A stretch of DNA of 64,000 bases, from NCBI RefSeq assembly GCF_004336805.1, contig NZ_SJXM01000009.1, positions 1 through 64,000 of the forward strand, written 5' to 3'. This DNA is from Aeromicrobium sp. IC_218. Lineage in GTDB: Bacteria; Actinomycetota; Actinomycetes; Propionibacteriales; Nocardioidaceae. The number at the start of each line of letters is the position of its first letter. Position 1 is the first letter of the stretch. The notes under the pieces were generated by a model that was not told where the DNA came from, did not search any database, and saw only the letters and a list, made by a program, of their open reading frames with translations. This document shows positions 1-10,917 of the stretch, piece by piece. Made by a program: the position numbers and the translations under genes.

Positions 1-73
1 CCCGGAAGTTAAGCCTCTCAGCGCCGATGGTACTGCCCCCGGGAGGGGGTGGGAGAGTAGGACGTCGCCGGAC
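1..73 (+). rRNA. rrf: 5S ribosomal RNA, 3' part
   Basis: The first bases carry the conserved 3' half of bacterial 5S rRNA, including the GGGAGAGTAGG segment close to the end and the closing strand GTCGCCGGAC. The 5' part lies outside the window, so this is the tail of an rRNA operon. A strong hairpin follows within 15 bases, as expected for the end of such an operon. The exact 3' end is approximate. Confidence 0.9.
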
Positions 74-85
74 AATTTCTAGTGC

Positions 86-119
86 GCGAGGCCGCCCCAA
101 CACACCGGGGCGGCCTCGC
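86..119 (+). terminator. rRNA operon terminator hairpin
   Basis: A perfect 13-bp stem, GCGAGGCCGCCCC paired with GGGGCGGCCTCGC, encloses an 8-base loop and starts 13 bases after the 5S end. There is no clear T-tract, which is common for actinobacterial terminators. Position and stem strength make it the terminator of the rRNA operon. Confidence 0.85.
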
Positions 120-167
120 AGCCATTTACGCTGAACTTCACGAACTCGAGAACGAAGGACCTGACTC

Positions 168-1235
168 ATGGCTGACGGACGCACCCCTCGCGGTGGCGGC
201 TCGGGCGGACCGCGCCGCAACGGCAAGCCCGGAGGCGGCAAGCCCGGATCGGGCGGCGGCAAGCCCGGATCGGGCGGCGGCAAGCCCGGCGGCGGACGCC
301 CCAGCAGCAGCGGTGGACGTCCCGCCGGCGGCGGCCGGTCCGGTGACGGCAAGCCCCGTCGCGACGGCGCGCCCGCGGGTCGCGGCGGTTCCGCCGGATC
401 GGGTCGTGGACGCGACGATCGTCGTGACGACCGTCGTGACGACCGCCGCGACGACCGTCGCGGTGGCCCGCAGTCGCGTGGCGGACGTCCGCCCCAGCGC
501 GGTGCCCGCCCCGACCGCGGTCGTGACCGCGAGGACCGCACCACCGACCAGAAGGTCTACGACGGCCCGCCGATCCCCGAGGAGGTCACGGCCGCCGAGC
601 TCGACAAGCACGCGATGCGCGCGCTGCAGGGCCTGCCGGACAAGCTGGCCGATCGCGTCGCCCGTCACCTGGTGATGGCGGGCCTGCTGGTCGACGAGGA
701 TCCCGAGACCGCCTACCAGCACGCGCTGGCCGCGCGAGCCCGCGCCCAGCGCGTCGCCCTCGTGCGCGAGGCCGTCGGCGAGGTCGCCTACGCCGCGGGC
801 AAGTTCTCCGAGGCGCTCGGTGAGTTCCGCGCCGCGAAGCGGATGAACGGCCAGCTGTACTACACGCCGATGATGGCCGACTGCGAGCGTGCCCTCGGCC
901 GTCCGGAGAAGGCCGTGAAGATGGACGCCCCCGAGGTGCGCAAGCAGCTGGACGAGGCGGGCTCGGTCGAGCTCGCGATCGTCGTCGCCGGCGCCCGCCG
1001 TGACATGGGCCAGCCCGAGGCCGCGCTGCGCGTGCTGGAGGTCGAGCCGCTCAACAGCCGCGCCCGCTCGTCCTGGGTCGCTCGCCTGCGCTACGCCTAC
1101 GCCGACACGCTGCTCGCCCTCGGCCGCACCGACGATGCCATCGAGTGGTTCCACCGCACGGTCGCCGTCGACGGCAACAAGGAGACCGACGCCGAGGAGC
1201 GTCTCGCCGCGTTGTCCACCGTCAAGGACGACTGA
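168..1235 (+). CDS. TPR-repeat protein with Arg/Gly-rich N-terminal tail
   Basis: A 355-residue protein in two parts. Residues 1 to about 125 are low complexity: GGKPGSG repeats, then RDDR repeats, then RGG-type stretches. They are strongly basic and probably disordered. Residues 130-355 are alpha-helical with tetratricopeptide-like helices, for example YAYADTLLALGRTDDAIEWF near the C-terminus. By position it corresponds to the Rv1691-type protein that heads the conserved tlyA-recN-pyrG cluster. The biochemical role is unknown; a TPR scaffold joined to an RNA-binding-like RGG tail suggests a ribosome- or RNA-associated adaptor, which is inference. ATG 168 is preceded by a GAAGGA Shine-Dalgarno. 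Confidence 0.85.
   Translation: MADGRTPRGGGSGGPRRNGKPGGGKPGSGGGKPGSGGGKPGGGRPSSSGGRPAGGGRSGDGKPRRDGAPAGRGGSAGSGRGRDDRRDDRRDDRRDDRRGGPQSRGGRPPQRGARPDRGRDREDRTTDQKVYDGPPIPEEVTAAELDKHAMRALQGLPDKLADRVARHLVMAGLLVDEDPETAYQHALAARARAQRVALVREAVGEVAYAAGKFSEALGEFRAAKRMNGQLYYTPMMADCERALGRPEKAVKMDAPEVRKQLDEAGSVELAIVVAGARRDMGQPEAALRVLEVEPLNSRARSSWVARLRYAYADTLLALGRTDDAIEWFHRTVAVDGNKETDAEERLAALSTVKDD
221..296 (+). repeat. 21-nt in-frame tandem repeat (GGKPGSG unit)
   Basis: Two identical 21-nt units (236-256 and 257-277, beginning CGGCAAGCCCGGATCGGGCG) are flanked by partial copies on both sides. They encode the Gly/Lys/Pro repeats of the N-terminal tail of the TPR protein. Identity at DNA level suggests recent expansion and probable length variation between strains. 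Confidence 0.75.
410..460 (+). repeat. 12-nt in-frame tandem repeat (RDDR unit)
   Basis: About four near-identical copies of a 12-nt unit of the type GACGACCGTCGT encode alternating Arg-Asp-Asp-Arg in the tail of the TPR protein. Confidence 0.75.
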
Positions 1236-1252
1236 GCGCGTCGTCCACAGGC

Positions 1253-1283
1253 GGCTCCGGACCCGATCGGGGCCGTCGGAGCC
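1253..1283 (+). terminator. Possible nested hairpin terminator
   Basis: The outer stem GGCTCCG/CGGAGCC surrounds an inner CCCGATCGGG palindrome. It sits between the TPR gene stop and the SSB-like gene. There is no T-tract, so this could be a terminator, an attenuating structure or a chance GC-rich fold. Confidence 0.35.
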
Positions 1284-1301
1284 GACGACGAGGGTGACGG
1301 C

Positions 1302-1643
1302 ATGGACACCAACACCGTCACCCTCGTCGGGCGCCTCAGCGTGGCGCCCTCCGCCCTCACCCTGCCCAGCGGCGACGAGCTGGTCTCGTTCCGGCTCGTC
1401 GTCCCGCGCTCGGCCGCCGCGCGGCGTCGCTCCAAGCAGACCGTCGACACCTTCGAGTGCAGCGTCTGGCCGGCCAAGCTGCGGCGTCGTGTGCTCAAGC
1501 TCGAGCCGGGCGCCACGGTCCGCGTGAGCGGCGAGCTCCGTCGCCGGTTCAGCCGGTCCGGTGGGGCCCCGACCAGCTGGGTCAGCGTCGACGCGGCGCT
1601 CGTCGAGCCGGTCGCCGACGCGTCGGTACGATCGAGCGCGTGA
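1302..1643 (+). CDS. SSB-like OB-fold protein (short paralogue)
   Basis: This 113-residue protein resembles the N-terminal OB fold of single-stranded DNA-binding proteins (NTVTLVGRLSVAP, then a GDELVSFRLVVPR strand and a Trp-containing AKLRRRVLKL segment). It lacks the Gly/Pro-rich linker and acidic DDxPF tail of true SSB, so it probably cannot recruit the usual SSB partners. It is likely an accessory ssDNA-binding paralogue. Its stop overlaps the GTG start of the next gene (GTGA), which indicates translational coupling. As far as I recall it is not part of the mycobacterial version of this cluster. Confidence 0.75.
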   Translation: MDTNTVTLVGRLSVAPSALTLPSGDELVSFRLVVPRSAAARRRSKQTVDTFECSVWPAKLRRRVLKLEPGATVRVSGELRRRFSRSGGAPTSWVSVDAALVEPVADASVRSSA

Positions 1644-2638
1644 CGTTGTCCAGCTGCCCGGTGCCGCTCGTCGAGCAGCACGACCTCGTGATGCTCGACC
1701 TCGACGGCGTGGTCTACCGGGGCCCTGATCCCGTGCCGCACGCCGTGGACGCCCTCGAGCGGGCCCGCACCGCCGGCACACGCCTGGCCTACGTCACCAA
1801 CAACGCCTCGCGCACCGCCGCGGCGGCGGCCCAGCACCTCGCCGACCTCGGCGTGCCGGATGTGGGCCCCGACGACGTCGTGACGGCCGCGCAGGCGGTC
1901 GTCGACCTCATCGCGGCCGACCTGCCGTCGGGCTCCCGCGTGCTGGTGGTCGGGGGCCCCGGCCTGCGTGAGCCGCTTGCCGCCGCCGGCCTGGTGGCGG
2001 TCGGCTCGGCCGACGACGACCCGGTCGCCGTCGTCCAGGGCTTCCACCCGGACGTCGCCTGGCGCGACCTGGCCGAGGCGACCTACGCCGTGGCCGCCGG
2101 GGCCCGGTACTACGCGAGCAACCTCGACCTCACCGTCCCGACCGCCCGCGGCGTCGCCCCGGGCAACGGCTCGCTGGTGTCGCTGGTGCAGCAGGTGACC
2201 GGTGTCGACCCGACCGTGGCCGGCAAGCCCGAGCCGCCGCTCCTGCGGTCGACCATCGCCCGGTGCGACGGAACGTCGCCGCTCATGGTCGGCGACCGGC
2301 TCGACACCGACATCCGCGGCGCCGCGAACGTCGGCGTCCCGAGCCTGGCCGTGCTCACCGGTCTCAGCGACGCGCAGACGATCGCCGACGCCGAGGGCGA
2401 CCTCCGGCCGTCATTCGTGGCCCCCGACCTGCGTGGCCTCCTGGTGGCGCATCCGGAGGTGACGGTCGACGGCGAGCGGGCGCGCTGCGCCGACGCCGAG
2501 GTGCGGCTCGACGGCGACCGGGTCGAGGTGAGCGGGGGCGAGGAGCTCCACGGGCTGCGGGCCGCCGTGGCCCTGGCCTGGGCGTGTCGCGACGGGTCCG
2601 GTCGGCGGGTGCGGCTCGATGGGATGATGACGCCATGA
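1640..2638 (+). CDS. HAD-IIA family phosphatase (NagD-like)
   Basis: A 332-residue haloacid dehalogenase hydrolase. Motif I is DLDGVVYRG at residues 20-28, with Asp20 the expected nucleophile and Asp22 the general acid. YVTNNASRT is motif II of the NagD/p-nitrophenyl phosphatase group, and GKPEPPLL followed by VGDRLDTDIRGA carries motifs III and IV. Family members dephosphorylate small sugar phosphates or nucleotides; the substrate is not predictable here. The C-terminal 70 residues are an extension beyond the HAD core. GTG at 1640 is chosen because it overlaps the upstream stop; the frame stays open further upstream but that part is out-of-frame shadow of the SSB-like gene. Confidence 0.88.
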   Translation: MTLSSCPVPLVEQHDLVMLDLDGVVYRGPDPVPHAVDALERARTAGTRLAYVTNNASRTAAAAAQHLADLGVPDVGPDDVVTAAQAVVDLIAADLPSGSRVLVVGGPGLREPLAAAGLVAVGSADDDPVAVVQGFHPDVAWRDLAEATYAVAAGARYYASNLDLTVPTARGVAPGNGSLVSLVQQVTGVDPTVAGKPEPPLLRSTIARCDGTSPLMVGDRLDTDIRGAANVGVPSLAVLTGLSDAQTIADAEGDLRPSFVAPDLRGLLVAHPEVTVDGERARCADAEVRLDGDRVEVSGGEELHGLRAAVALAWACRDGSGRRVRLDGMMTP

Positions 2639-2790
2639 GCGCTGACCACGAGACCGGGCTGGCCCGCCTGGACGCCGCCGTGCGTGGGCTGGACGCGCTC
2701 GACGAGCGTCCGGTCGACCAGCACCCGCCGGTCTTCGACGAGATCCACCACGCCATGCGCGAGGTCCTGGCCGGCGCGCACGACGCATGA
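2635..2790 (+). CDS. Small conserved hypothetical protein (51 aa)
   Basis: A 51-residue acidic protein between the HAD phosphatase and tlyA, joined to the upstream gene by an ATGA overlap. It is predicted helical, with hydrophobic residues spaced as in a short coiled coil (LARLDAAVRGLDAL). The same place in mycobacteria holds a similarly small gene (Rv1693 by memory), which supports it being real. Function unknown. Confidence 0.75.
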   Translation: MSADHETGLARLDAAVRGLDALDERPVDQHPPVFDEIHHAMREVLAGAHDA

Positions 2791-2815
2791 GCGTCCGCGA
2801 CACGGAGCGCACCGC

Positions 2816-3631
2816 GTGACCCGGCGGCTGAGGCTGGACGCCGAGCTGGTGCGGCGCGGGCTCGCCCGCTCGCGCGAGCACGCCAGCACCCTGGTCGAGC
2901 AGGGACTGGTCAGCGTCGGGGGAGCGGTGGCGACGAAGCCGGCCACCGGCGTCACCACCGACCAGGCGATCGTCGTCCGGGAGGCCACCGGCCCGAGCTG
3001 GGCGTCCCGCGGCGCCTACAAGCTGCTCGGTGCGCTGGAGGTGTTCGAGCCGCTCGGTCTGGACGTGTCCGGGCGGCGCTGCCTCGACGCCGGCGCCTCG
3101 ACCGGCGGGTTCACCGACGTGCTGCTCAGCAAGGGCGTCGAGTCCGTCGAGGCCGTCGACGTCGGCTACGGCCAGCTGGTCTGGGCGCTGCAGAACGACC
3201 CGCGCGTCCACGTGCACGACCGGACGAACGTCCGCACCCTGGAGCCCGAGACCCTGGGCGGCCAGGTCGACCTCGTGGTGTCGGACCTGTCGTTCATCTC
3301 GCTGACGATCGTCATGCCCGCCCTCACCCGCTGCTGCCGGCCCGACGGCGACGTCGTGCTGATGATCAAGCCGCAGTTCGAGGTCGGCAAGGAGAACCTG
3401 GGCAAGAAGGGCGTCGTCCGCGACCCCGTGCTCCACGCCGACGCCGTGCAGCGGGTCTGCGAGTCGGCGTTCGAGCTCGGCTGGGGCACCCGGCACCTCG
3501 CGCCGAGCCCGCTGCCCGGTCCCGCGGGGAACGTCGAGTACTTCTGCTGGCTGCGCACCGACGCCGGCCGGCCCACCTACGAGCAGGCCGAGCGCGTCGT
3601 CGCCGACGGCCCGCTGAAGGAGCGCGCATGA
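2816..3631 (+). CDS. tlyA: TlyA-type rRNA 2'-O-methyltransferase
   Basis: A 271-residue protein with an N-terminal S4 RNA-binding domain (RLRLDAELVRRGLARSREHA) and an FtsJ/RrmJ-like SAM methyltransferase domain (CLDAGASTGGFTDVLL, then VVSDLSFISL). In mycobacteria TlyA methylates the 2'-OH of specific cytidines in 16S and 23S rRNA, and its absence gives capreomycin resistance. GTG 2816 is preferred because it places the S4 domain at the N-terminus; upstream in-frame codons belong to the overlapping 51-aa gene. Its stop overlaps the nadK start. Confidence 0.93.
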   Translation: MTRRLRLDAELVRRGLARSREHASTLVEQGLVSVGGAVATKPATGVTTDQAIVVREATGPSWASRGAYKLLGALEVFEPLGLDVSGRRCLDAGASTGGFTDVLLSKGVESVEAVDVGYGQLVWALQNDPRVHVHDRTNVRTLEPETLGGQVDLVVSDLSFISLTIVMPALTRCCRPDGDVVLMIKPQFEVGKENLGKKGVVRDPVLHADAVQRVCESAFELGWGTRHLAPSPLPGPAGNVEYFCWLRTDAGRPTYEQAERVVADGPLKERA

Positions 3632-4539
3632 CCGACCGCAGCATCCTGCTGGTGGTGCACGCCGGGCGCGAGGACGCCCGGCGGGTGGCCAGCGACTTCG
3701 CCGCCGACCTGTGCGACGCCGGCATCACTGTCCGTCTGGTGGAGCCGGACGCCCGCGACCTGGACATCCCCAAGGCCGTCGTCGTGCCCGAGGGTCACGA
3801 GGCGGCCGAGGGCTGCGAGCTCGCCGTCGTGCTCGGGGGCGACGGGACGATCCTGCGTGCCGCCGAGCTGTGCCACGGCGTCGGCACCCCGGTGCTCGGC
3901 GTCAACCTCGGGCACGTCGGGTTCCTGGCCGAGGCCGACGTCGAGGAGGTCCACGCGGTCACGCAGCGGGTCATCGCCCGCGACTACGCCGTCGAGGAGC
4001 GCCTCACCGTCGAGGTCGAGGTGGAGGTCGACGGCCGGGTCGTCGCCCGCAACTGGGCGCTCAACGAGGCCACCGTGGAGAAGGCGTCGCGCGAGCGGAT
4101 GCTCGAGCTCGTCGTGGCGATCGACGACCAGCCGGTCTCCCGCTGGGGCTGCGACGGTGTCGTGTGCGCGACCCCCACCGGCTCGACCGCCTACAACTTC
4201 AGCGCCGGAGGCCCGGTCGTCTGGCCACAGGTCGAGGCGCTGCTCATGGTGCCGATCAGCGCCCACGCGCTCTTCGCGCGTCCGCTCGTGGTGTCACCGG
4301 ACTCGGTGCTCGCGATCGAGATCGTCGGCACGGCCGCGACCGGCGTGCTGTGGTGCGACGGTCGGCGGGCCGCCGACCTGCCGCCCGGGGCCCGCGTCGT
4401 GGTCCGCCGCGGCCGCCAGCCGGTGCGGCTCGCGCGTCTGCGCCACGCCAGCTTCGCCGAGCGGCTCGTCCGCAAGTTCGACCTGCCGGTCGCCGGGTGG
4501 CGCGGGGCGGCCGAGCAGCGCCGGGGAGATGGGGCCTGA
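3628..4539 (+). CDS. nadK: NAD kinase
   Basis: A 303-residue ATP/polyphosphate NAD kinase, which makes NADP from NAD. The GGDGT motif is at residues 70-74, followed by the NEATVEK and TPTGSTAYNFSAGG motifs that build the nucleotide pocket. Length is normal for actinobacterial NadK. It overlaps tlyA by 4 bases and its TGA overlaps the recN ATG, so tlyA-nadK-recN is translationally coupled. Confidence 0.96.
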   Translation: MTDRSILLVVHAGREDARRVASDFAADLCDAGITVRLVEPDARDLDIPKAVVVPEGHEAAEGCELAVVLGGDGTILRAAELCHGVGTPVLGVNLGHVGFLAEADVEEVHAVTQRVIARDYAVEERLTVEVEVEVDGRVVARNWALNEATVEKASRERMLELVVAIDDQPVSRWGCDGVVCATPTGSTAYNFSAGGPVVWPQVEALLMVPISAHALFARPLVVSPDSVLAIEIVGTAATGVLWCDGRRAADLPPGARVVVRRGRQPVRLARLRHASFAERLVRKFDLPVAGWRGAAEQRRGDGA

Positions 4540-6218
4540 TGTGGCAGCACATCCGCCTGTCCTCGCTGGGCGTCATCGACGAGGCCGAGCTCGAGCTCGG
4601 CGAGGGCTTCACGGTCATCACCGGTGAGACCGGTGCGGGCAAGACCATGGTCGTGACCGCGCTCGGCCTGCTGCGCGGCGCCCGTGCCGACTCCGGTCTC
4701 GTGCGCCACGGCAGCGGCCAGGCCCGCGTCGAGGCCACGGTCGAGCTGCCCGCCGGCTCGGCGCTCGGCGACCAGGTCCAGGAGGCCGGCGGCTCGGTCG
4801 ACGACGGCACGCTCGTGCTGGGTCGCGTGCTGTCCGCCCAGGGACGCTCGCGGGCGTACGTCGGGGGAGCGGCGGCCCCGGCCGCGCTGCTGACCACCGT
4901 CACCGACGAGCTGGTCGCGGTGCACGGCCAGTCCGACCAGCACCGGCTGCTGCAGGCCGCCGAGCAGCGGGCCGCCCTCGACGGGTTCGCCGGGGCGCCG
5001 CTGACCGAGCTGCTCGACGCGTACCGCCCGGTCCACGCCCGGCTGCTCGAGGTCACCCAGCGGCTCGCCCGCATCCGCGAGGACGCCCAGGCCCGGGCCC
5101 GCGAGCTCGACCTGCGTCGCTTCGGCCTGGCCGAGATCGACGCCGTCGAGCCGCAGGACGGCGAGGACGAGCAGCTGCAGGCCGAGGAGAACCGGCTGGC
5201 CCATGCCGAGTCGCTCGTCCGCGCGGCGCTCACCGCGCACGAGGGGCTGGTGGGCGAGCCCGACGGGGGAGCCCGGGCGTACGTCGCCGGCGCGCAGGCC
5301 GCGCTCGACGAGGCGTCCGGCCAGGACCCCGCCCTCGACGCGCTCACCGCGCGGCTCCGCGAGGTCGCGATCGAGCTGGACGACCTCGGTCTGGAGCTGA
5401 GCTCGTACGCCTCGTCGGTCGAGATGGACCCGGCCCGGCTGGCCGCGGTGCAGGAGCGTCGCGCCGCGATCATCGCGCTGCTGCGCAAGTACGGCCCCAC
5501 GCTCGCCGACGTGCTGGCCTGGCGCGAGGAGTCCGCCGCCGCCGTCGAGGAGCTCGACGACGAGCAGGTCGTCGGACGGCTCGAGGGCGAGCAGCGCGAG
5601 CTGGAGAAGCAGGCCCGCGAGCTCGCCGGCCGCATGACGACGGTTCGGGAGCAGGCCGGCGTCGAGCTGTCCGCGCGCGTGCAGGACGAGCTGTCCGCGC
5701 TGGCCATGCCGCACGCGCGGCTGACGGTGCAGGTGCGTCCGCGTCCCGACGGCCGCCTCGGCGCCAGCGGTGCCGACCAGGTCGAGATGCTGTTCGCGGC
5801 CAACAACGGGGCCGAGCCGCGTCCGCTCCACCGCGGCGCCAGCGGCGGTGAGCTCTCGCGACTCATGCTCGCGCTCGAGGTCGTGCTGGTCGACGCGCGC
5901 GACGTGCCGACGCTGGTCTTCGACGAGGTCGACGCCGGCATCGGCGGACGTGCCGCGGTCGAGGTGGGCCGACGGCTCGCCCGGCTGGCCCGGCGCTCGC
6001 AGGTGCTGGCCGTCACCCACCTGCCGCAGGTGGCCGCGTTCGCCGACCACCACTTCCACGTGCAGAAGGACGACGACGGGGTGGTCACCCGCAGCGCCGT
6101 GGTGGTGCTGCAGGGAGACGAGCGGGTCGACGAGCTGGCACGGATGCTGGCCGGTCAGGACGACTCGGCCGCGGCGCAGGCGCACGCCCGCGAGCTGCTC
6201 GACCTCGCACGCGAGTAG
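4539..6218 (+). CDS. recN: DNA repair protein RecN
   Basis: A 559-residue SMC-like ATPase of double-strand-break repair. Walker A GETGAGKT lies at residues 29-36. A long coiled coil fills the middle, and the C-terminal half carries the ABC signature GASGGELSRLMLALE and Walker B VFDEVDAGIGG. The ATG at 4539 overlaps the nadK stop (TGATG) and puts the Walker A at the usual distance from the N-terminus. A further 276 codons upstream are open in the same frame but are shadow of nadK. Confidence 0.95.
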   Translation: MWQHIRLSSLGVIDEAELELGEGFTVITGETGAGKTMVVTALGLLRGARADSGLVRHGSGQARVEATVELPAGSALGDQVQEAGGSVDDGTLVLGRVLSAQGRSRAYVGGAAAPAALLTTVTDELVAVHGQSDQHRLLQAAEQRAALDGFAGAPLTELLDAYRPVHARLLEVTQRLARIREDAQARARELDLRRFGLAEIDAVEPQDGEDEQLQAEENRLAHAESLVRAALTAHEGLVGEPDGGARAYVAGAQAALDEASGQDPALDALTARLREVAIELDDLGLELSSYASSVEMDPARLAAVQERRAAIIALLRKYGPTLADVLAWREESAAAVEELDDEQVVGRLEGEQRELEKQARELAGRMTTVREQAGVELSARVQDELSALAMPHARLTVQVRPRPDGRLGASGADQVEMLFAANNGAEPRPLHRGASGGELSRLMLALEVVLVDARDVPTLVFDEVDAGIGGRAAVEVGRRLARLARRSQVLAVTHLPQVAAFADHHFHVQKDDDGVVTRSAVVVLQGDERVDELARMLAGQDDSAAAQAHARELLDLARE

Positions 6219-6266
6219 CGGACACGCCCGGCGCGCGCCCCGGAATCACGGGCCCTGCGTGCGACG

Positions 6267-7628
6267 ATGGCGGGGATGAAGATCCGCCACCGCAAGTCCG
6301 AGGACGTCCCGGCCGACGCCGCCGACGACCTCACCGCGACTGCCGACGAGACCCGCGACGAGCCTGCCGCCTCGACCGGCACCGTCACCGACGACACGGT
6401 CGGTGAGGTGCCCGCGGCCGAGCCGGCCCGTCCCACCCCGACCATCGCGTCCACCCCGCCGCGGGTGCGCGAGCCCGAGCCGTCCGAGGCCGACCGCGGC
6501 ATCACCGGCACGGTGCGGCTCGAGCGCGACCACCGCGTCCTGGGCGACAAGGTCGGTCCCGGCGACGTCGTCGTCATCGAGCACCCCGACCTGGACCGCC
6601 GGCGCGCCGAGGACCTCGTCGACCGCGGTGTCGCGGTGGTCGTGAACGTCGCCGCCTCGGTCTCCGAGCACCTGCCGAACAACGGCCCGCTCGTGCTGGC
6701 CCGCGCCGGCGTCGTGCTGGTCGACGCGGTCGGGCCCGACGGCTGGAACCTCAAGAACGGCGACACCGTGCGCGTCGTCGACGGCGCGGTGCACAAGGGC
6801 AGCAAGCAGGTCGCGAAGGGCACCGTGCTCCACGTCGAGGACCTGCGCGAGCGTCACGGCGCCGCCGAGCAGGCCCTGCGCACCCAGCTCTCGGCCCTGT
6901 CGGCCAACGCCGCCGACCACCTCCAGCGCGAGCACGAGCTGCTGCTCGACGGCTCCGCCATCCCGTACCTGGACGTGTCACGCCGCGGACGTCCGTACCT
7001 GGTCGTCAGCCGCGCCCACGACTGGTCCGACGACCTGGCCGGGCTGCGCCGCTACATCCGCTCGTACCGTCCGGTGCTGGTCGGCGCCGGCGCGGGTGCC
7101 GACGCGCTGCTCGAGGCCGGGCACACGCCCGAGGTCGTCGTCGGCCCGCTCGACGAGCTCTCCGACCGCGCGCTGACGTCGGCCCAGGAGGTCGTCGTCA
7201 CCACCGCCACCGCCGCGCTCCCGCCGCTGGACCGGCTCGAGCGGCTCGCGGTCGACGCGACGCTGTTCCCCGGCGTCGGCTCCAGCGAGGACCTTGCGAT
7301 CCTGCTCGCCGACACCAACGAGGCCAGCCTGGTCGTCGTCGCCGGTGCCGCCCCGGACCTGCGCGCCGTGCTCGAGCCCGGGCCGAGCGAGGCGGCCACC
7401 GCGCTGCTCTCGCGCGTCCGTGCCGGCTCGCGCGTCGTGGACGCCAAGGCGCTCGGCGCGTTCTACCGCCAGCGCGCCAGCACCTGGCCGCTCGTGCTGC
7501 TCGTGATCGTGGCGGTCGTGGCCGTGGCCGCGGCCATCGCCACGACCCCCGTGGGCCAGGACTGGTACGAGGCCCTGGGTGACTGGATCGGGGCCCGCGC
7601 CGACGACGTCCGGGGGTGGTTCGCATGA
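6267..7628 (+). CDS. steA: SteA-like cytokinetic/cell-separation protein
   Basis: A 453-residue protein. The N-terminal 80 residues are acidic and disordered. The middle is a thiamin-pyrophosphokinase-like fold seen in the SteA family, with GLRRYIRSYRPVLVGAGAGAD and VVVGPLDELSD. A single transmembrane segment (WPLVLLVIVAVVAVAAAIA) precedes a 25-residue C-terminal tail. In Corynebacterium glutamicum SteA and SteB act together at the septum to promote daughter-cell separation. The stop overlaps the steB start (ATGA). A second ATG at 6276 is an alternative start. Confidence 0.85.
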   Translation: MAGMKIRHRKSEDVPADAADDLTATADETRDEPAASTGTVTDDTVGEVPAAEPARPTPTIASTPPRVREPEPSEADRGITGTVRLERDHRVLGDKVGPGDVVVIEHPDLDRRRAEDLVDRGVAVVVNVAASVSEHLPNNGPLVLARAGVVLVDAVGPDGWNLKNGDTVRVVDGAVHKGSKQVAKGTVLHVEDLRERHGAAEQALRTQLSALSANAADHLQREHELLLDGSAIPYLDVSRRGRPYLVVSRAHDWSDDLAGLRRYIRSYRPVLVGAGAGADALLEAGHTPEVVVGPLDELSDRALTSAQEVVVTTATAALPPLDRLERLAVDATLFPGVGSSEDLAILLADTNEASLVVVAGAAPDLRAVLEPGPSEAATALLSRVRAGSRVVDAKALGAFYRQRASTWPLVLLVIVAVVAVAAAIATTPVGQDWYEALGDWIGARADDVRGWFA

Positions 7629-8500
7629 GCCGCGTCCGCACCGCCGTCGTGGGCGGCTCGCTCGTCGCCGTCGGCCTGGCCGCCGGCGTCGCGCTCGGGG
7701 TCGGTCCGCTGGACGAGGTCGACAGCGTCCGCCCGGCCGCCCAGTCCGACGCCAAGGACAAGCCCGCACCCGACACCGACCCGGTCGAGTCGGCGTTCGT
7801 CGACGAGGCGGGGACGAAGCTCGTGGCCGGCACGCTCGAGGGACGTTCGGCGCTCGTCGTCACGCTGCCCGGCGCCGCGGACGGCGACGCCGACCGGCTC
7901 GCCGACGCGCTGCGGGCCGCCGGTGCCACCTACGCCGGACGTATCGGCTTCAGCGCCCGCCTGCTCGACCCGGCCGAGCGCCAGTACGCCGAGAGCGTCG
8001 CCGAGGAGGCGGCCAAGGGCGTCAAGGACGTCCCGGCCTCCGAGGACGTCTACACCCGCGTCGGTGCCGTGCTCGCCCGGGCCTACACCGGCACGGGCGC
8101 CGCGGACGCGCCGGCGAGCACGATCCGCACGGTCGTCACCACGGCCGGCCTGGTCGACCAGGTGCAGGAGCCCGAGACCCGGGCCGACCTGGTCGTCCTG
8201 GTCGGCGGGCCGCAGCGCGACGCCGACGAGAGCGGCCGCGCCGAGGTGCTCGGCGGCCTGCTCGAGGCCTGGGACGCCGCCGCGACCGGTGTCGTCCTGA
8301 CCGCCCCCGAGGCGGCCGGCTTCGAGGGCGGGCTGCTGCACGAGCTGCGCCGCGCCGGCAAGGCCGAGGGCGTCTCGACGTTCGACGGCCTGGACGCCAC
8401 GGCCGGCGCGTACGTGACGGTCGAGGTGGCCGCCGGCGAGCTCGAGGGCCGCACGGGCAGCTACGGCACGGGTGACGACGCCTCGGCGGTGCGTCCCTGA
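7625..8500 (+). CDS. steB: SteB/MctB-like membrane-anchored protein
   Basis: A 291-residue protein with one N-terminal membrane anchor (VVGGSLVAVGLAAGVALGVGP) and an extracytoplasmic domain of the copper-transporter MctB family (Rv1698). In mycobacteria the homologue is linked to copper efflux or pore formation; in corynebacteria SteB partners SteA in cell separation. Coupled translation with the upstream SteA gene favours the cell-separation role. ATG 7625 is preferred to an earlier in-frame start at 7616 because of the ATGA overlap. Confidence 0.82.
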   Translation: MSRVRTAVVGGSLVAVGLAAGVALGVGPLDEVDSVRPAAQSDAKDKPAPDTDPVESAFVDEAGTKLVAGTLEGRSALVVTLPGAADGDADRLADALRAAGATYAGRIGFSARLLDPAERQYAESVAEEAAKGVKDVPASEDVYTRVGAVLARAYTGTGAADAPASTIRTVVTTAGLVDQVQEPETRADLVVLVGGPQRDADESGRAEVLGGLLEAWDAAATGVVLTAPEAAGFEGGLLHELRRAGKAEGVSTFDGLDATAGAYVTVEVAAGELEGRTGSYGTGDDASAVRP

Positions 8501-8533
8501 GCGTGTCGCTTCCGGCGACGGCCGGGGTGTTGA

Positions 8534-10913
<2,380 letters not shown>

Positions 10914-10917
<4 letters not shown>

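Noticed and set aside
410-460. Short tandem repeats as a possible CRISPR or iteron array
   Set aside because: They are in-frame codon repeats inside the TPR gene with no spacers.
3711-4538. A 276-codon upstream extension of recN
   Set aside because: The frame is open only because of the GC-rich shadow of nadK; the true ATG overlaps the nadK stop and gives the standard RecN N-terminus.
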